From the NCBI GenBank assembly GCA_904501735.1, contig CAJGBY010000013.1:1-57689 (forward strand): 57,689 nt of DNA, written 5' to 3'. The position numbers and the translations under genes are program-made. A model generated the notes under the pieces. The model saw only the letters and a list, made by a program, of their open reading frames with translations, ran no database searches and was not told the origin of the DNA. Source of the stretch: an uncultured Muribaculaceae bacterium. GTDB lineage: Bacteria > Bacteroidota > Bacteroidia > Bacteroidales > Muribaculaceae. How positions within the stretch are numbered: position 1 is the stretch's first letter; each line of letters starts with the position of its first letter. Below, one piece after another: positions 34,295 through 43,678 of this stretch.

Positions 34295-35680
34295 ATGAAA
34301 AAAGCAGTTTATTTGCTTCTCAGCATTATAATAGCAGGTGGTATCAGCTCTTGTGTTGACGACACTATCGGAACATCTTTGAGCAATAACGACTTGCACA
34401 TCGTTTCCGACTCTACATTCACTGTGAGTGGAGTTTCCGAAAGAAACGAGGTGATTCTTACTCGCACAATGACACAATTGCTCGGAGCTATCAATGTGAA
34501 GAACTTCGGCGAATTGAAATCAGATTTCGTGTGCCAATTCTTGCCATCGACATCTATCGACACAACCAATCTTACAGTGGACATGATTGAGTCGATAAAC
34601 TTGATCATGCGTTCGCCTATTGGTGCCTACACTGGCGACTCTATTATGCCTATGCGTGTCAATGTGTACCAACTTGAAAAGCAATTGTCGACTCCTATCA
34701 ATAGCAATTTCTCACCAGAGGGTTACTACAGCGACAATAGCCTTATTGGTTCAACAGCCTACACTGCTACCTTCAGCAGTTCACCTTCTTTCACACACTC
34801 TACTATGGAAAAAGGTACTTACCGTAACATCGTAACTCCTCTTCCAAAGGAATTGGCTGTAAAAATCTTTAACGAATACAAGAAAGATCCTAATTCGTTC
34901 ACTTCACCAAACAAGTTCAACGAATTGTTCCCAGGTATATATGTTGCTAACTCTTACGGAAGCGGACGCATCACTAAGATTGACAAAACATTCTTGCTTG
35001 TAAACTACAAGCGTCATTCTAAGACTGAAGCTGGTAACGACACTATCGTTCGCGACAGTTCAAGCTACGCTACTGCTGCCCCTGAAGTGATTACCAACAA
35101 CAATATCACTATGAAGGTGGATGAAAACATTGTAAACAAGGTGAACCAAGGCGAAGTAATCATCCAAGCTCCTCTTGGCTACAATGCTCGCATCAAGTTC
35201 CCTATCGACGAAATCGTACGCAAGTATAATAGCGACAAAGATCAATTAAAGGTTATCAACGCGCTATCATTCACATTGCCTGCCGAAGTTATCAAGAACG
35301 ACTACGACATTTATATTCCACAATATATATTGCTTGTAAAGACATCAGAAAAGGACAAATTCTTTGCTAACAACAAAATTCCTGATAACATCACAAGTTT
35401 CTATGCCGAATTCAATGTTACAACTAAAACTTATGAATTCTCTGACATGCGTCAATTTGTGCTAAATCTTATCGACGCAACCGACGACGAGCTTGCCGAT
35501 GCTGCCGACATGACAATCATTCCTATCGATGTAACAAAGGAAGCTAACTACGACTACCTTGGCCAAGCAAATTATATCACAACTGGTATTACTCCAGCAG
35601 TGTCAGGCCCAATGATTGGTAAACTTAAACTTGATGATGTGAAGGTTAAATTCACTTACAGCAAGAAAACCAACAACTAA
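34295..35680 (+). CDS. DUF4270 family lipoprotein
   Basis: The 461-residue protein has a lipoprotein signal peptide ending at SSC (Cys20) and a DUF4270-like body rich in beta strands. It should be anchored in the outer or inner membrane facing the periplasm. DUF4270 proteins are confined to Bacteroidetes and have no established function. It is the second gene of a two-gene unit with the GT5-like protein and ends at the hairpin at 35732-35769. Confidence 0.75.
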   Translation: MKKAVYLLLSIIIAGGISSCVDDTIGTSLSNNDLHIVSDSTFTVSGVSERNEVILTRTMTQLLGAINVKNFGELKSDFVCQFLPSTSIDTTNLTVDMIESINLIMRSPIGAYTGDSIMPMRVNVYQLEKQLSTPINSNFSPEGYYSDNSLIGSTAYTATFSSSPSFTHSTMEKGTYRNIVTPLPKELAVKIFNEYKKDPNSFTSPNKFNELFPGIYVANSYGSGRITKIDKTFLLVNYKRHSKTEAGNDTIVRDSSSYATAAPEVITNNNITMKVDENIVNKVNQGEVIIQAPLGYNARIKFPIDEIVRKYNSDKDQLKVINALSFTLPAEVIKNDYDIYIPQYILLVKTSEKDKFFANNKIPDNITSFYAEFNVTTKTYEFSDMRQFVLNLIDATDDELADAADMTIIPIDVTKEANYDYLGQANYITTGITPAVSGPMIGKLKLDDVKVKFTYSKKTNN

Positions 35681-35731
35681 ACAAAAAAGAACGCGATTAG
35701 TGTTTATCCAAAACACAATCACATAAGCACA

Positions 35732-35769
35732 AAAAATGCGATGTTTCTCCACGAGAACATCGCATTTTT
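35732..35769. terminator. Bidirectional terminator between the DUF4270 and skp genes
   Basis: AAAAATGCGATGTT pairs with AACATCGCATTTTT (35732-35745 and 35756-35769). The A/T tracts in both directions suit two convergent genes. A weaker hairpin (about 35696-35720, GTGTTT/AAACAC) precedes it. Confidence 0.85.
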
Positions 35770-35787
35770 ATTAGTCATTTATTTGCC

Positions 35788-36288
35788 TTATTTAGCTATT
35801 CCAAGAGCCGTTTTAACTTCAGCAGTAATATCTACCACCTTAGCGCTTTTAAATGCTACTGGAGTGCTTGAAATATCAAGAACAAGCATATAGTCGCCTT
35901 GTGTACTCACTGAATCAATTGCAGCTTGTAATTTAGCCTTAATAGGAGCAAGCACTTCAGCTTTCTTAGTGTCCATATCTTGCTTAACCATTACTTGGTA
36001 GCTTGCAATCTTGTGACGATTTTCTTGAATTTCTTGCATACGGCGTTCCTTGATCGACTTAGCAGTATTAGCTGGCAAAGCTTGGAAGTCGCCATACTTC
36101 TGATTAAATTCCTTTTCAAGGCGAGTGTTTTCGGCTTTATACTGTTCAAGCAGATCGTTCAATTGCTTTTCAGCTTCCACCTTTTCTGGCATTGCCTCAA
36201 AGATAGCCTTCGAATCCACAACCCCAATTTTTTGCGCTGCTACACAAAGAGGTAGCACAAGCATTACGATTATTAAAAGTCTTTTCAT
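35788..36288 (-). CDS. OmpH/Skp family periplasmic chaperone (third copy)
   Basis: The 166-residue protein has a signal peptide (about 1-18, cleaved after AAQ-type residues). It starts the mature part with KIGVVDSKAIFEAMPEK and continues with a long charged coiled coil (about 35-110), the Skp/OmpH layout. Skp trimers hold unfolded outer membrane proteins on the way to BamA. It is the last of three consecutive paralogues and has its own promoter (36323-36354). Confidence 0.85.
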   Translation of the reverse strand: MKRLLIIVMLVLPLCVAAQKIGVVDSKAIFEAMPEKVEAEKQLNDLLEQYKAENTRLEKEFNQKYGDFQALPANTAKSIKERRMQEIQENRHKIASYQVMVKQDMDTKKAEVLAPIKAKLQAAIDSVSTQGDYMLVLDISSTPVAFKSAKVVDITAEVKTALGIAK

Positions 36289-36322
36289 CTTGTTATATAG
36301 TTTTTATAGTTACTTTCTATTA

Positions 36323-36354
36323 CAAAAGTACATATTATTTTGAATACGCACAAA
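36323..36354 (-). promoter_or_regulatory. Promoter of the third skp copy
   Basis: Minus-strand TTTG (36351-36354), a 20-base spacer and TACTTTTG (36323-36330) match the consensus exactly. The -33 box overlaps the U-tract of the preceding terminator. Confidence 0.7.
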
Positions 36355-36382
36355 AAAAAGCCGCAACATTAAAGTTACGGCT
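36352..36382 (-). terminator. Terminator of the second skp copy
   Basis: Minus-strand AGCCGTAAC and GTTGCGGCT pair (36359-36382, one T-G pair), followed by T8. Confidence 0.85.
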
Positions 36383-36406
36383 CTTATGAAAAATCGACCT
36401 ATTCGA

Positions 36407-36919
36407 TTACTTAATACCAAGCTTAGCTTTTACCAATGGAGTTACATCTTCAGCACCATTACCAGCGTAAAGCACTACACCCATCGACATATCGTAGATA
36501 AATGTGTAACCACCTTCAGCACCTACTGCCTTGATTGCGTTTTGCAACTTGTCCATGATTGGAGCAAGAAGAGCTTCTTGTGAGCGTTGCAATTCTTGAC
36601 CTGCAGTTTGTTGGAAATTTTGAATCTTTTGGTAAGTTTCTTGCAATTCTTGCATACGACGATCCTTGATAGCCTTTGGAGTTGTTGCGTCAGCTTCAAG
36701 TTTTTCGTAATCAGCTTGTAGTTGAGCAAATGCTTCTTGCAGCTTCTTACCTTCAGCGTCATACTTAGCTGCAGTTTCCTTCAATGTATTTTCTGCAGTT
36801 GCCTTATCTGGCATTTGATTGAAAACTTCTTGAGTATTAACTGTTCCGAACTTCAATGTTTGAGCCGATAGGCACATTGGTGCTGCCAAAAGTACAGCAA
36901 GTAAAATTTTCTTAATCAT
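36407..36919 (-). CDS. OmpH/Skp family periplasmic chaperone (second copy)
   Basis: The 170-residue protein has a signal peptide (about 1-20) and a mature N-terminus LKFGTVNTQEVFNQMPDK. A coiled-coil core (about 40-120) is rich in Q, E and K, and the C-terminal strand is YTFIYDMSMGVVLYAG. This matches Skp/OmpH. It has a consensus promoter (36967-36997) and a terminator (36352-36382), so it can be transcribed alone. Confidence 0.87.
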   Translation of the reverse strand: MIKKILLAVLLAAPMCLSAQTLKFGTVNTQEVFNQMPDKATAENTLKETAAKYDAEGKKLQEAFAQLQADYEKLEADATTPKAIKDRRMQELQETYQKIQNFQQTAGQELQRSQEALLAPIMDKLQNAIKAVGAEGGYTFIYDMSMGVVLYAGNGAEDVTPLVKAKLGIK

Positions 36920-36966
36920 TGTTTATAATGTTTTGTTTATTAATTTACGATTTTCTAAAACATCTA

Positions 36967-36997
36967 CAAAGATAGTGCAAATCAGCCCAATAACAAA
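36967..36997 (-). promoter_or_regulatory. Promoter of the second skp copy
   Basis: Minus-strand TTTG (36994-36997), a 19-base spacer and TATCTTTG (36967-36974) match the consensus exactly. Confidence 0.75.
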
Positions 36998-37065
36998 ATT
37001 TCAAATAGTCTTTTTAGCTATGAAAGCACACTACCATTGCAATGTATTACATTCTGTTGTGATTT

Positions 37066-37581
37066 TTATTTTGCGTAACCCAATTTCTCAAGTACTAAGT
37101 TGCTCACATCGATGCGAGGCGACGCAAAAATGATACTTTGTGATGATGCACGATCAAAAATTGCTTGATATCCTCGTTCTTCGCTCACCTTCTTTATGGC
37201 TTCATACACATCGTCCTGAATAGGCTTGATTAGCGATTCGCGCTTTTTGAACAATTCGCCTTGTGGGCCAAAATATTTGTACTTCAAGTCGCTGGCTTCC
37301 TTTTCTTTTGCCACGATTTCTTGTTCTTTCTTCTTTTTTTGTTCATCGGTCAAGAACACCATATCGCTTTGGAAATTCTTATATAATGTTTCGGCCTCCT
37401 TCGAAAGATCAGTAACCTCTTTTTCCCAACGCAACGACACTTGATTTAGTTGTTCATTTGCCATTTCGTAGGCAGGAATATTCTTCAATATATATTCCAT
37501 ATCAACCAAAGCAAACTTCTGTGCGCTTGCGCTCACCGACATAGCCACGCAGGCTATCAATGTTAATACAATCTTTTTCAT
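37066..37581 (-). CDS. OmpH/Skp family periplasmic chaperone (first copy, next to bamA)
   Basis: The 171-residue protein has a signal peptide (about 1-20, ASA) and FALVDMEYILKNIPAYEMAN, then a highly charged coiled coil with KKKKEQEIVAKEKEAS. It ends in a short beta segment. It follows bamA by about 160 bases on the same strand, the classic bamA-skp neighbourhood. No clear promoter consensus was found between bamA and this gene, only a weak hairpin (37681-37709), so it may be transcribed by partial readthrough. Confidence 0.87.
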   Translation of the reverse strand: MKKIVLTLIACVAMSVSASAQKFALVDMEYILKNIPAYEMANEQLNQVSLRWEKEVTDLSKEAETLYKNFQSDMVFLTDEQKKKKEQEIVAKEKEASDLKYKYFGPQGELFKKRESLIKPIQDDVYEAIKKVSEERGYQAIFDRASSQSIIFASPRIDVSNLVLEKLGYAK

Positions 37582-37676
37582 ATTAGTTTTTTTAAGTTAA
37601 ATTCGTTATTTTGACTTGCTAAATTAGCCATAGTTTAATACACTTGCTATTATTTTGAGAAATATTTCCTTAATTT

Positions 37677-37709
37677 AAAAGTCCTTAACGCCTTTACGAC
37701 ATTAAGGAC
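37677..37709 (-). terminator. Weak hairpin after bamA
   Basis: GTCCTTAA (37681-37688) pairs with TTAAGGAC (37702-37709). On the minus strand it is followed by TTTTAAATT, so termination is probably partial. Confidence 0.5.
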
Positions 37710-37740
37710 CTTAAATATCTTAGTATCTCTATAGATTCTA

Positions 37741-40374
37741 TTAGAATTCTTGACCAAGCACGAAGTGGAAGTGACCACCACCCTTCTTTCCGTAAACCTT
37801 GTCGAAACCATAAGCCCAGTCGATACCCATCATACCAACCATTGGTAGGAAGATACGAACACCAGCACCTGCCGAACGCTTAAGATTGAATGGTTGGAAT
37901 TCGCTCACGCTTGTCCATGCATTACCACCTTCAACAAATGCAAGACCATAGATTGTGGTGCTTGATTGCAACATGAATGGGAAGTGTAACTCGAATACGT
38001 AGCGCGCATATGCATAACCTTCCTTTGAGTATGGAGTGAATGCACCATTGTCATAACCACGAAGAGCAATTGTTTCAGATGCGTAAGTATAACTTCCTGA
38101 CATACCATCACCACCCACATAGAATGTTTCAAATGGCGACTTCAAATACTTGTTGTAGCTTCCGAGCAAACCGATATCAGCACGAGTCATCAACACAAGT
38201 GTCCATTTTCCGTCAACATCGGTAAGTGGAGTATAAGTCTTAGCCTTGAACTTAAGCTTCCAGTATTCAATCCATCTATACATTTCCTTCTTTGATTCTA
38301 CTGTATTTTCTTGGCTCAACTTCTTCCAGTCCTTCTTACCAAACAAAGATGCTGGAGGTGTAATACCAAGATTCAAAGAAATGTCACTACCGCTACGGGT
38401 ATACAATGGGTTGTCGATACTATTACGAGCAAGAGTCAAACCAAGAATCAATGAGTTTGACACACCATTGTTCATATAATACAAATAATCCCAGTTCTTC
38501 AAGTTATACCATTGATAACTCAAATCAGCGCTCAATGTAAAGTAGTCATCTGGCCAGTTCAAACGCTTACCGAATCCTACTGTCAAACCACCCATTTGCA
38601 AGTACTTATTTGGGTCGTAAGCACTTTCGTATGAATAGCTATTTCCATAACCATAGTTATTACCATAACCGTAACCATAGCCATAACCATAATTATATAG
38701 GTAGTTGGTGTAATTGCTATTATAGAATGATGAGTTGATACCAGTTTGGCGTGAATAGAATGCCGATACCGACAATGCATTAGGACGCTTGCCACCAAAC
38801 CATGGATCCAAGAACGAAATGTTATATGCTTGATAGTACTTGGCGTTGGTTTGTGCACTGATAGTGAATGTTTGTCCTTCACCTTGTGGAATGATACCCT
38901 TATAAGATGATGGTTGGAACAAGTTCTTGATTGAGAAGTTAGTGAACTTCAAACTCAACTTACCGATAATACCTGTTTGACCCCAACCTGCTGAGAACTC
39001 AATTTGGTCATTAGCTTTCGATTCAAGATTGAATAGGATGTCTACTGTACCACTTTCTTCGTGAGGTTCAGGACGGATATCCATCTTTTCTGGGTCAAAG
39101 TGACCAGTTTGTGCAATTTCACGAGCCGAACGCATCAAGTCCGACTTAGAGAACAATTGACCTGGCTTAACACGCAACTCACGACGCACAACCTTTTCAT
39201 ACAAACGATCGTTACCATTGATAACCACCTTATTGATACGAGCTTGTGGTCCTTCCATCACTTGCATTTCAAGTGCTACTGAGTCGCCTTGGATGTTATT
39301 TTCCATTGGCAACACACGGAAGAACAAGTAACCGTGATTCATATACAAGTTAGCAACAGCATCGTCATCTTCTTCGGTGCGCTTCTTAAGAAGTTTTTGG
39401 TTATACACATCACCCTTTTTCATTCCAAGCACTTCATCAAGGAATGCCGAGTTATACAATGTATTACCTACCCACTTAATATCTGAAATATGATATTGCT
39501 TACCTTCTTCTACTGTCAAATACACATCAACAGTCTTTTCGTCATAAGCCACTACGCTATCAGCGATAATTTGCGCATCGCGGTAACCCAATTCGTTATA
39601 TTTTTCGATAATACGATTCTTATCGTCTTCATAATCGCTTGTAACGAATTTCTTTTGACTGAAGATTTTCCAAATGTCATTCTTTTCATTGGTCTTCTTC
39701 ATTGTGCGCTTCACCTTCTTATCGCTTAGCACTTCATTACCATCGATATAGATTTTGTGCACCTTCACCTTTTCGTGACGATCCACCTTGATATCTACAA
39801 TCACTTCGTTTTCCTTGCTCAAGTCTTCGCGTTGCTTCACGCTCACATCAGCATTCTTAAAACCTTTGTCGTCGTAGTACTTGTTGATGATTTGTTCGGC
39901 ACGAGCAGCAATGTTTTGAGTGAATTGGTTACCCTTCATCAAGCCCAAGCGTTGCTTAATATCTTCACGCTCGCCCTTCTTCATACCGATATAGTTAATA
40001 TCAGAGATACGAGGTTGTTGACGCAACGCAAATTCGATCCACGCCTTGTCACCACATATCTTTTCTACCTTGATTTGAACCTTTGAGAACAAACCTTGAC
40101 GCCAAAAACGCCTTGCAGCAGCCTTGATATCATCACCAGGGATTTCAATTTTTTGTCCCACCGACAATCCTGAATAACCTATGATGATATAATCTTCATA
40201 GTTATCTACACCTGTCACCTTTATGCCAGCAATTTCATATTTTTGAGGCATTCCAGTGTACACAATTTTAGGATTATAGATTGTATCGTTCTGCGTCTGT
40301 GCAGTAGCCATTGGCGCAAATGCACCAACTATTATTGCAATTAATGCAGGCAGTAACTTATATCGCATATTCAT
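37741..40374 (-). CDS. bamA: Outer membrane protein assembly factor BamA
   Basis: The 877-residue protein has a signal peptide (about 1-26, ATAQ). A series of POTRA domains runs to about residue 430 (e.g. VKVHKIYIDGNEVLSDKKVKR, QARINKVVINGNDRLYEKVVRRELRVKPG). The 16-strand Omp85 barrel ends in GKKGGGHFHFVLGQEF with a terminal phenylalanine. It inserts beta-barrel proteins in the outer membrane. The barrel contains an unusual Tyr/Gly/Asn-rich stretch near residue 560-580 (YNYGYGYGYGYGNN). It is 22 bases after uppS and upstream of three skp genes. Confidence 0.95.
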   Translation of the reverse strand: MNMRYKLLPALIAIIVGAFAPMATAQTQNDTIYNPKIVYTGMPQKYEIAGIKVTGVDNYEDYIIIGYSGLSVGQKIEIPGDDIKAAARRFWRQGLFSKVQIKVEKICGDKAWIEFALRQQPRISDINYIGMKKGEREDIKQRLGLMKGNQFTQNIAARAEQIINKYYDDKGFKNADVSVKQREDLSKENEVIVDIKVDRHEKVKVHKIYIDGNEVLSDKKVKRTMKKTNEKNDIWKIFSQKKFVTSDYEDDKNRIIEKYNELGYRDAQIIADSVVAYDEKTVDVYLTVEEGKQYHISDIKWVGNTLYNSAFLDEVLGMKKGDVYNQKLLKKRTEEDDDAVANLYMNHGYLFFRVLPMENNIQGDSVALEMQVMEGPQARINKVVINGNDRLYEKVVRRELRVKPGQLFSKSDLMRSAREIAQTGHFDPEKMDIRPEPHEESGTVDILFNLESKANDQIEFSAGWGQTGIIGKLSLKFTNFSIKNLFQPSSYKGIIPQGEGQTFTISAQTNAKYYQAYNISFLDPWFGGKRPNALSVSAFYSRQTGINSSFYNSNYTNYLYNYGYGYGYGYGNNYGYGNSYSYESAYDPNKYLQMGGLTVGFGKRLNWPDDYFTLSADLSYQWYNLKNWDYLYYMNNGVSNSLILGLTLARNSIDNPLYTRSGSDISLNLGITPPASLFGKKDWKKLSQENTVESKKEMYRWIEYWKLKFKAKTYTPLTDVDGKWTLVLMTRADIGLLGSYNKYLKSPFETFYVGGDGMSGSYTYASETIALRGYDNGAFTPYSKEGYAYARYVFELHFPFMLQSSTTIYGLAFVEGGNAWTSVSEFQPFNLKRSAGAGVRIFLPMVGMMGIDWAYGFDKVYGKKGGGHFHFVLGQEF
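38644..38696 (-). repeat. Hexanucleotide-type repeat tract within bamA
   Basis: On the minus strand the tract is built of degenerate TATGGT/TACGGT/TATGGC units that encode a Tyr-Gly repeat. The unit length is a multiple of three, so unit gain or loss would keep the reading frame. Confidence 0.7.
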
Positions 40375-40396
40375 TTATTATAGTATATTCTAAGTA

Positions 40397-41152
40397 TTAT
40401 TTCGTTTCTGTTTCGCTCACTTGTTCACTGGTCTTTCCATAACGGCGTTCTCTCGCTTGATATTCAAGAATTGCTGCATAGAAGTCTTCTTTTGAGAAAT
40501 CAGGCCAGTATTTTTCCGAGAAATACAACTCTGAATAAGCTATTTGCCACAACAAATAGTTGCTTATACGCAAATCGCCTCCCGTACGCACAAGTAAGTC
40601 GGGATCGGGCATTCCTGCTGTTGCAAGATTTGCATCAAATAGTGCGACGTCGATGTCGTCGGCTTCTATTTCGCCATTTTTCACTTGCAAAGCTATCTTT
40701 TTACAAGCATCAAGAATTTCCCATCGCGATGAATAACTCAACGCAAGAACAAGCGTCAAACCAGTGCAATGTGATGTATCATCCATACACTTGCGCAAGC
40801 GTGTCGACGCAAATTCAGGCATTCGAGCTATATCGCCCACCATTGTCAAACGCACATTATTCTTAATCAAATCGGGTGTTTCTCTTTCGATTGCAACCAC
40901 CACAAGATTCATCAATGCATCGACTTCTTCTTTAGGACGATTCCAGTTTTCGGTAGAGAATGTGTAAAGTGTTAGATATTTAACACCTATCTCAGACGCA
41001 GCTTCGGTTATGCGACGCACAGTATTCACACCCTCCACATGTCCCATCGACCTGTCGAGACCGCGTTGCTTAGCCCATCGGCCATTGCCGTCCATAATCA
41101 CTGCCACATGTGCTGGCAGACGGCTGCTGTCTATTTTCTCTACTAATGACAT
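40397..41152 (-). CDS. uppS: Isoprenyl transferase (undecaprenyl diphosphate synthase)
   Basis: The 251-residue cis-prenyltransferase has HVAVIMDGNGRWAKQRG near the N-terminus, FSTENWNRP, and RTGGDLRISNYLLWQIAYSE, which carry the catalytic aspartate and diphosphate-binding arginines. It makes the C55 lipid carrier for peptidoglycan and for the polysaccharide operon in this window. It lies between the DUF6089 gene and bamA in one transcript, a common Bacteroidetes order. Confidence 0.95.
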   Translation of the reverse strand: MSLVEKIDSSRLPAHVAVIMDGNGRWAKQRGLDRSMGHVEGVNTVRRITEAASEIGVKYLTLYTFSTENWNRPKEEVDALMNLVVVAIERETPDLIKNNVRLTMVGDIARMPEFASTRLRKCMDDTSHCTGLTLVLALSYSSRWEILDACKKIALQVKNGEIEADDIDVALFDANLATAGMPDPDLLVRTGGDLRISNYLLWQIAYSELYFSEKYWPDFSKEDFYAAILEYQARERRYGKTSEQVSETETK

Positions 41153-41186
41153 ATTAGTTATATTTTCTCTCGTTTTTTATTTCACT

Positions 41187-41855
41187 TTAATCCACATAGT
41201 GGCAAGTTCGACAACGCTTACTAAATTCGTATGTTATAGTAAACATCGCAAAAGAACTCCAATCGGTGTTCTTTCCAAACGAACTTTTCACTCCGTTCAA
41301 GTCGCTCAATCCATCGAGTTTGTCGCCAAATGCTTTACGCATTGTAAATTCAAACCCAAGATTCAAGCGCTCTTTCAATTTGTATTTCACGCCCACACCC
41401 ATTGGGATATTCATCGTGAAAGAGCTCTTACCCGATGCCGAAGCATAAACGCCTCCCAATCCGAGTGTAGCATAGGGTGTTATCCTTTTTAACTTCATAT
41501 AGGTAGCACCTATACCATAGTTCAAGAAGTTAAATTCAATCTGCGCACCTACATCGCATAGCGTAGAATTGAACGAATAGGTTTGCCCATCGGGAAACAC
41601 CATATTATTTTCGGCTGAGTTTCCGCTGATACCAGCCACTGTTGCACTTGCCTTCACTGCCCATCGTGTCGAAGGTAGGTAACGAAACACCAATCCTCCT
41701 GCCAAACCAGGACTTTGCAGCACATTGCTTTTGTTTACATCGCCAAGATAGCCACTCATGCCCACGCCGGCGCCCACCTCGTAGCGATAGTCTTGTGCTT
41801 GCATTGTAATCACAACGCTTACACACAACAATAAGGCAATCAATATCTTTTTCAT
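41187..41855 (-). CDS. DUF6089-type outer membrane beta-barrel protein
   Basis: The 222-residue protein has a signal peptide (about 1-20, MQAQ) and alternating beta strands rich in glycine and aromatics (YRYEVGAGVGMSGYLGDVN, PYATLGLGGVYASASG), as in small porin-like barrels. The family is often encoded beside uppS and bamA in Bacteroidales, and its role is unknown. The end of the chain reads CRTCHYVD, a CxxCH sequence. Its position after the last strand makes it unclear whether it binds heme or metal. Confidence 0.75.
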   Translation of the reverse strand: MKKILIALLLCVSVVITMQAQDYRYEVGAGVGMSGYLGDVNKSNVLQSPGLAGGLVFRYLPSTRWAVKASATVAGISGNSAENNMVFPDGQTYSFNSTLCDVGAQIEFNFLNYGIGATYMKLKRITPYATLGLGGVYASASGKSSFTMNIPMGVGVKYKLKERLNLGFEFTMRKAFGDKLDGLSDLNGVKSSFGKNTDWSSFAMFTITYEFSKRCRTCHYVD

Positions 41856-41928
41856 AACACCTTCCTATTTTAGTTTCTTTTTAAAACGAAATTTGCGTCA
41901 AAAAAGTATATCAATCACCACTCCTATA

Positions 41929-43431
41929 TTAATATAGAGGCTTAAATGTAAAGCGATTTATCACTCCACGCCAAATATTATTATTTAGTTCGCCATATTC
42001 GTTTACGCCACCAATAAGGTAGATGTAAGGACATTCCCACGAAGTAACTGGCTTAATTGCTCTCGAATTGATGCGCATGCTTGCTGGCAACTTAGTTTGC
42101 ATTTCAGTCCAAGCGCTGCTCATGCTTCTTGATTCAGTTAATGTTGAATTTATAACAAATGCTTGAGCACCAGTGAATGGTTCGATATATTCAGGCAATT
42201 GCAAACAGTCGTTTCCTACTGTCCATGTCAAACCATTATCGATTGACATCATCACCTCTCTAAGTATTGTGCCATCATCAAGATGTCCACCTACAGCCAA
42301 CAAAGTTGGTTCTACAAGCACATCTAATGATTCGTAATCGAAATATGTACAATAGTAAGGAATCAAAGTTACACCTTTCAAGCGTCCTATTGTCATATTT
42401 TCACGGCATACAATGCCCCACACGCTGCCATCGAAGCCCCAAGTATATCTACAATATTCGCCACTTGCAGTTTCTCCACCGATCATAATCTTTTGATCGC
42501 TCAATGCCCAACGAGATTCAAGTTTCACCATTTGCGACATCCCTGTAATTGGGAAATCTGCTGGCACTTCAGTAGCTACGAAAGATTCGCTTGCTGGATA
42601 TTGTGCGTGCTTATACACTCCACCTTCTTCGGTTACACCAAGCAAAGTATTTTCATACGAACCGATAACGCTATACCATTTCACGCCACAAGTAGTCCAG
42701 TTAAGACCATCGGTTGATGTATAAAGTGTTTTTTCGCTATCCAAGACATACAATGCATCGTCGGTTGCTGTGAACGAGCTCAAGTCAGGAGTAAATGGCA
42801 ACTCGAAACGATTCTTTTCCCAACGATTAGCCAATGGATCTGATGTTATCGACATAATATAGCCCTTCAAATCCTTAATGAAGCAATACAATTTATCGTT
42901 GAATTGTGCTGTTCTTTGTTCCAATGGAGTAGTGTAAGATGGCAAATCACGACGAGCCATTTGTCCCCAGTAAAGTGTGTCTGGTTCTACTTTATGCACA
43001 TTGACCTTAATTGTATAGGTCTTTTCGTTCATCATATCGCGTGATATAATCTTGAACTTCACATCACCAGTGAAGTCAATAGAGTCTTCGCTGTTGTATT
43101 TGAACACAGTGTCGCGCATCCACTCGCCACCTGTAACTTGGAATTCAGCCGAAGAACCTTCAGCATAAGTCATATCCACTTTCAAGCTTGATACATTTGT
43201 TCCCACTGGCAATGAGTCGGCATTATATACCAATCCTCTATCCAAATCGATAGTAAAGAACACTGTATCCAAGTTCTCCATAATATCATCATTTGCTTGC
43301 AAAGCAAATGATGAAATTACGACACTATTACTATAAATCAATTCACCCTCATTTTCTACTTTATTACAAGAGAAGAACACTACAGTCAATAATGCGCCCA
43401 ACAATAGGCATATAGGAAATTTTCTATTCAT
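41929..43431 (-). CDS. DUF6242-type lipoprotein
   Basis: The 500-residue protein has a lipoprotein signal (FFSC, Cys22) and an N-terminal beta domain with NVSSLKVDMTYAEGSSAEF. The long C-terminal region has repeated short blades (LYTSTDGLNWTTCGVKWY, MSIDNGLTWTVGNDCLQL) that look like a beta-propeller of the Kelch/BNR type. The family is found in Bacteroidales without a known function. A TAAATTTG -7 box lies at 43455-43462 upstream. Confidence 0.7.
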   Translation of the reverse strand: MNRKFPICLLLGALLTVVFFSCNKVENEGELIYSNSVVISSFALQANDDIMENLDTVFFTIDLDRGLVYNADSLPVGTNVSSLKVDMTYAEGSSAEFQVTGGEWMRDTVFKYNSEDSIDFTGDVKFKIISRDMMNEKTYTIKVNVHKVEPDTLYWGQMARRDLPSYTTPLEQRTAQFNDKLYCFIKDLKGYIMSITSDPLANRWEKNRFELPFTPDLSSFTATDDALYVLDSEKTLYTSTDGLNWTTCGVKWYSVIGSYENTLLGVTEEGGVYKHAQYPASESFVATEVPADFPITGMSQMVKLESRWALSDQKIMIGGETASGEYCRYTWGFDGSVWGIVCRENMTIGRLKGVTLIPYYCTYFDYESLDVLVEPTLLAVGGHLDDGTILREVMMSIDNGLTWTVGNDCLQLPEYIEPFTGAQAFVINSTLTESRSMSSAWTEMQTKLPASMRINSRAIKPVTSWECPYIYLIGGVNEYGELNNNIWRGVINRFTFKPLY

Positions 43432-43454
43432 TTTTGTATAATCTATTTAAAATG

Positions 43455-43462
43455 CAAATTTA
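43455..43462 (-). promoter_or_regulatory. -7 box of the DUF6242 gene
   Basis: Minus-strand TAAATTTG lies 23 bases before the start codon. No TTTG is at the expected -33 distance. Confidence 0.45.
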
Positions 43463-43665
43463 GCAACAAATTTCATAACATTACCCCTTTTAAGGGCATT
43501 TTTTATGATTGTTCACACAATAAGCATCTTTTTATAATATATTTAACCTCGCAAAATTAATAAAAATAGTTCGTTCTACACTCATATTTCACACTTTATA
43601 AGTCTTTATATCGACCTCCAACGCATTTTAACACTCTAAATCCACTTTTCTTCGTGCTTTTTAAC

Positions 43666-43673
43666 TATCTTTA
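43666..43673 (+). promoter_or_regulatory. -7 box directly before prmC
   Basis: TATCTTTA (one mismatch from TAnnTTTG) ends five bases before the prmC ATG at 43679, leaving almost no leader. Confidence 0.45.
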
Positions 43674-43678
43674 CACCT

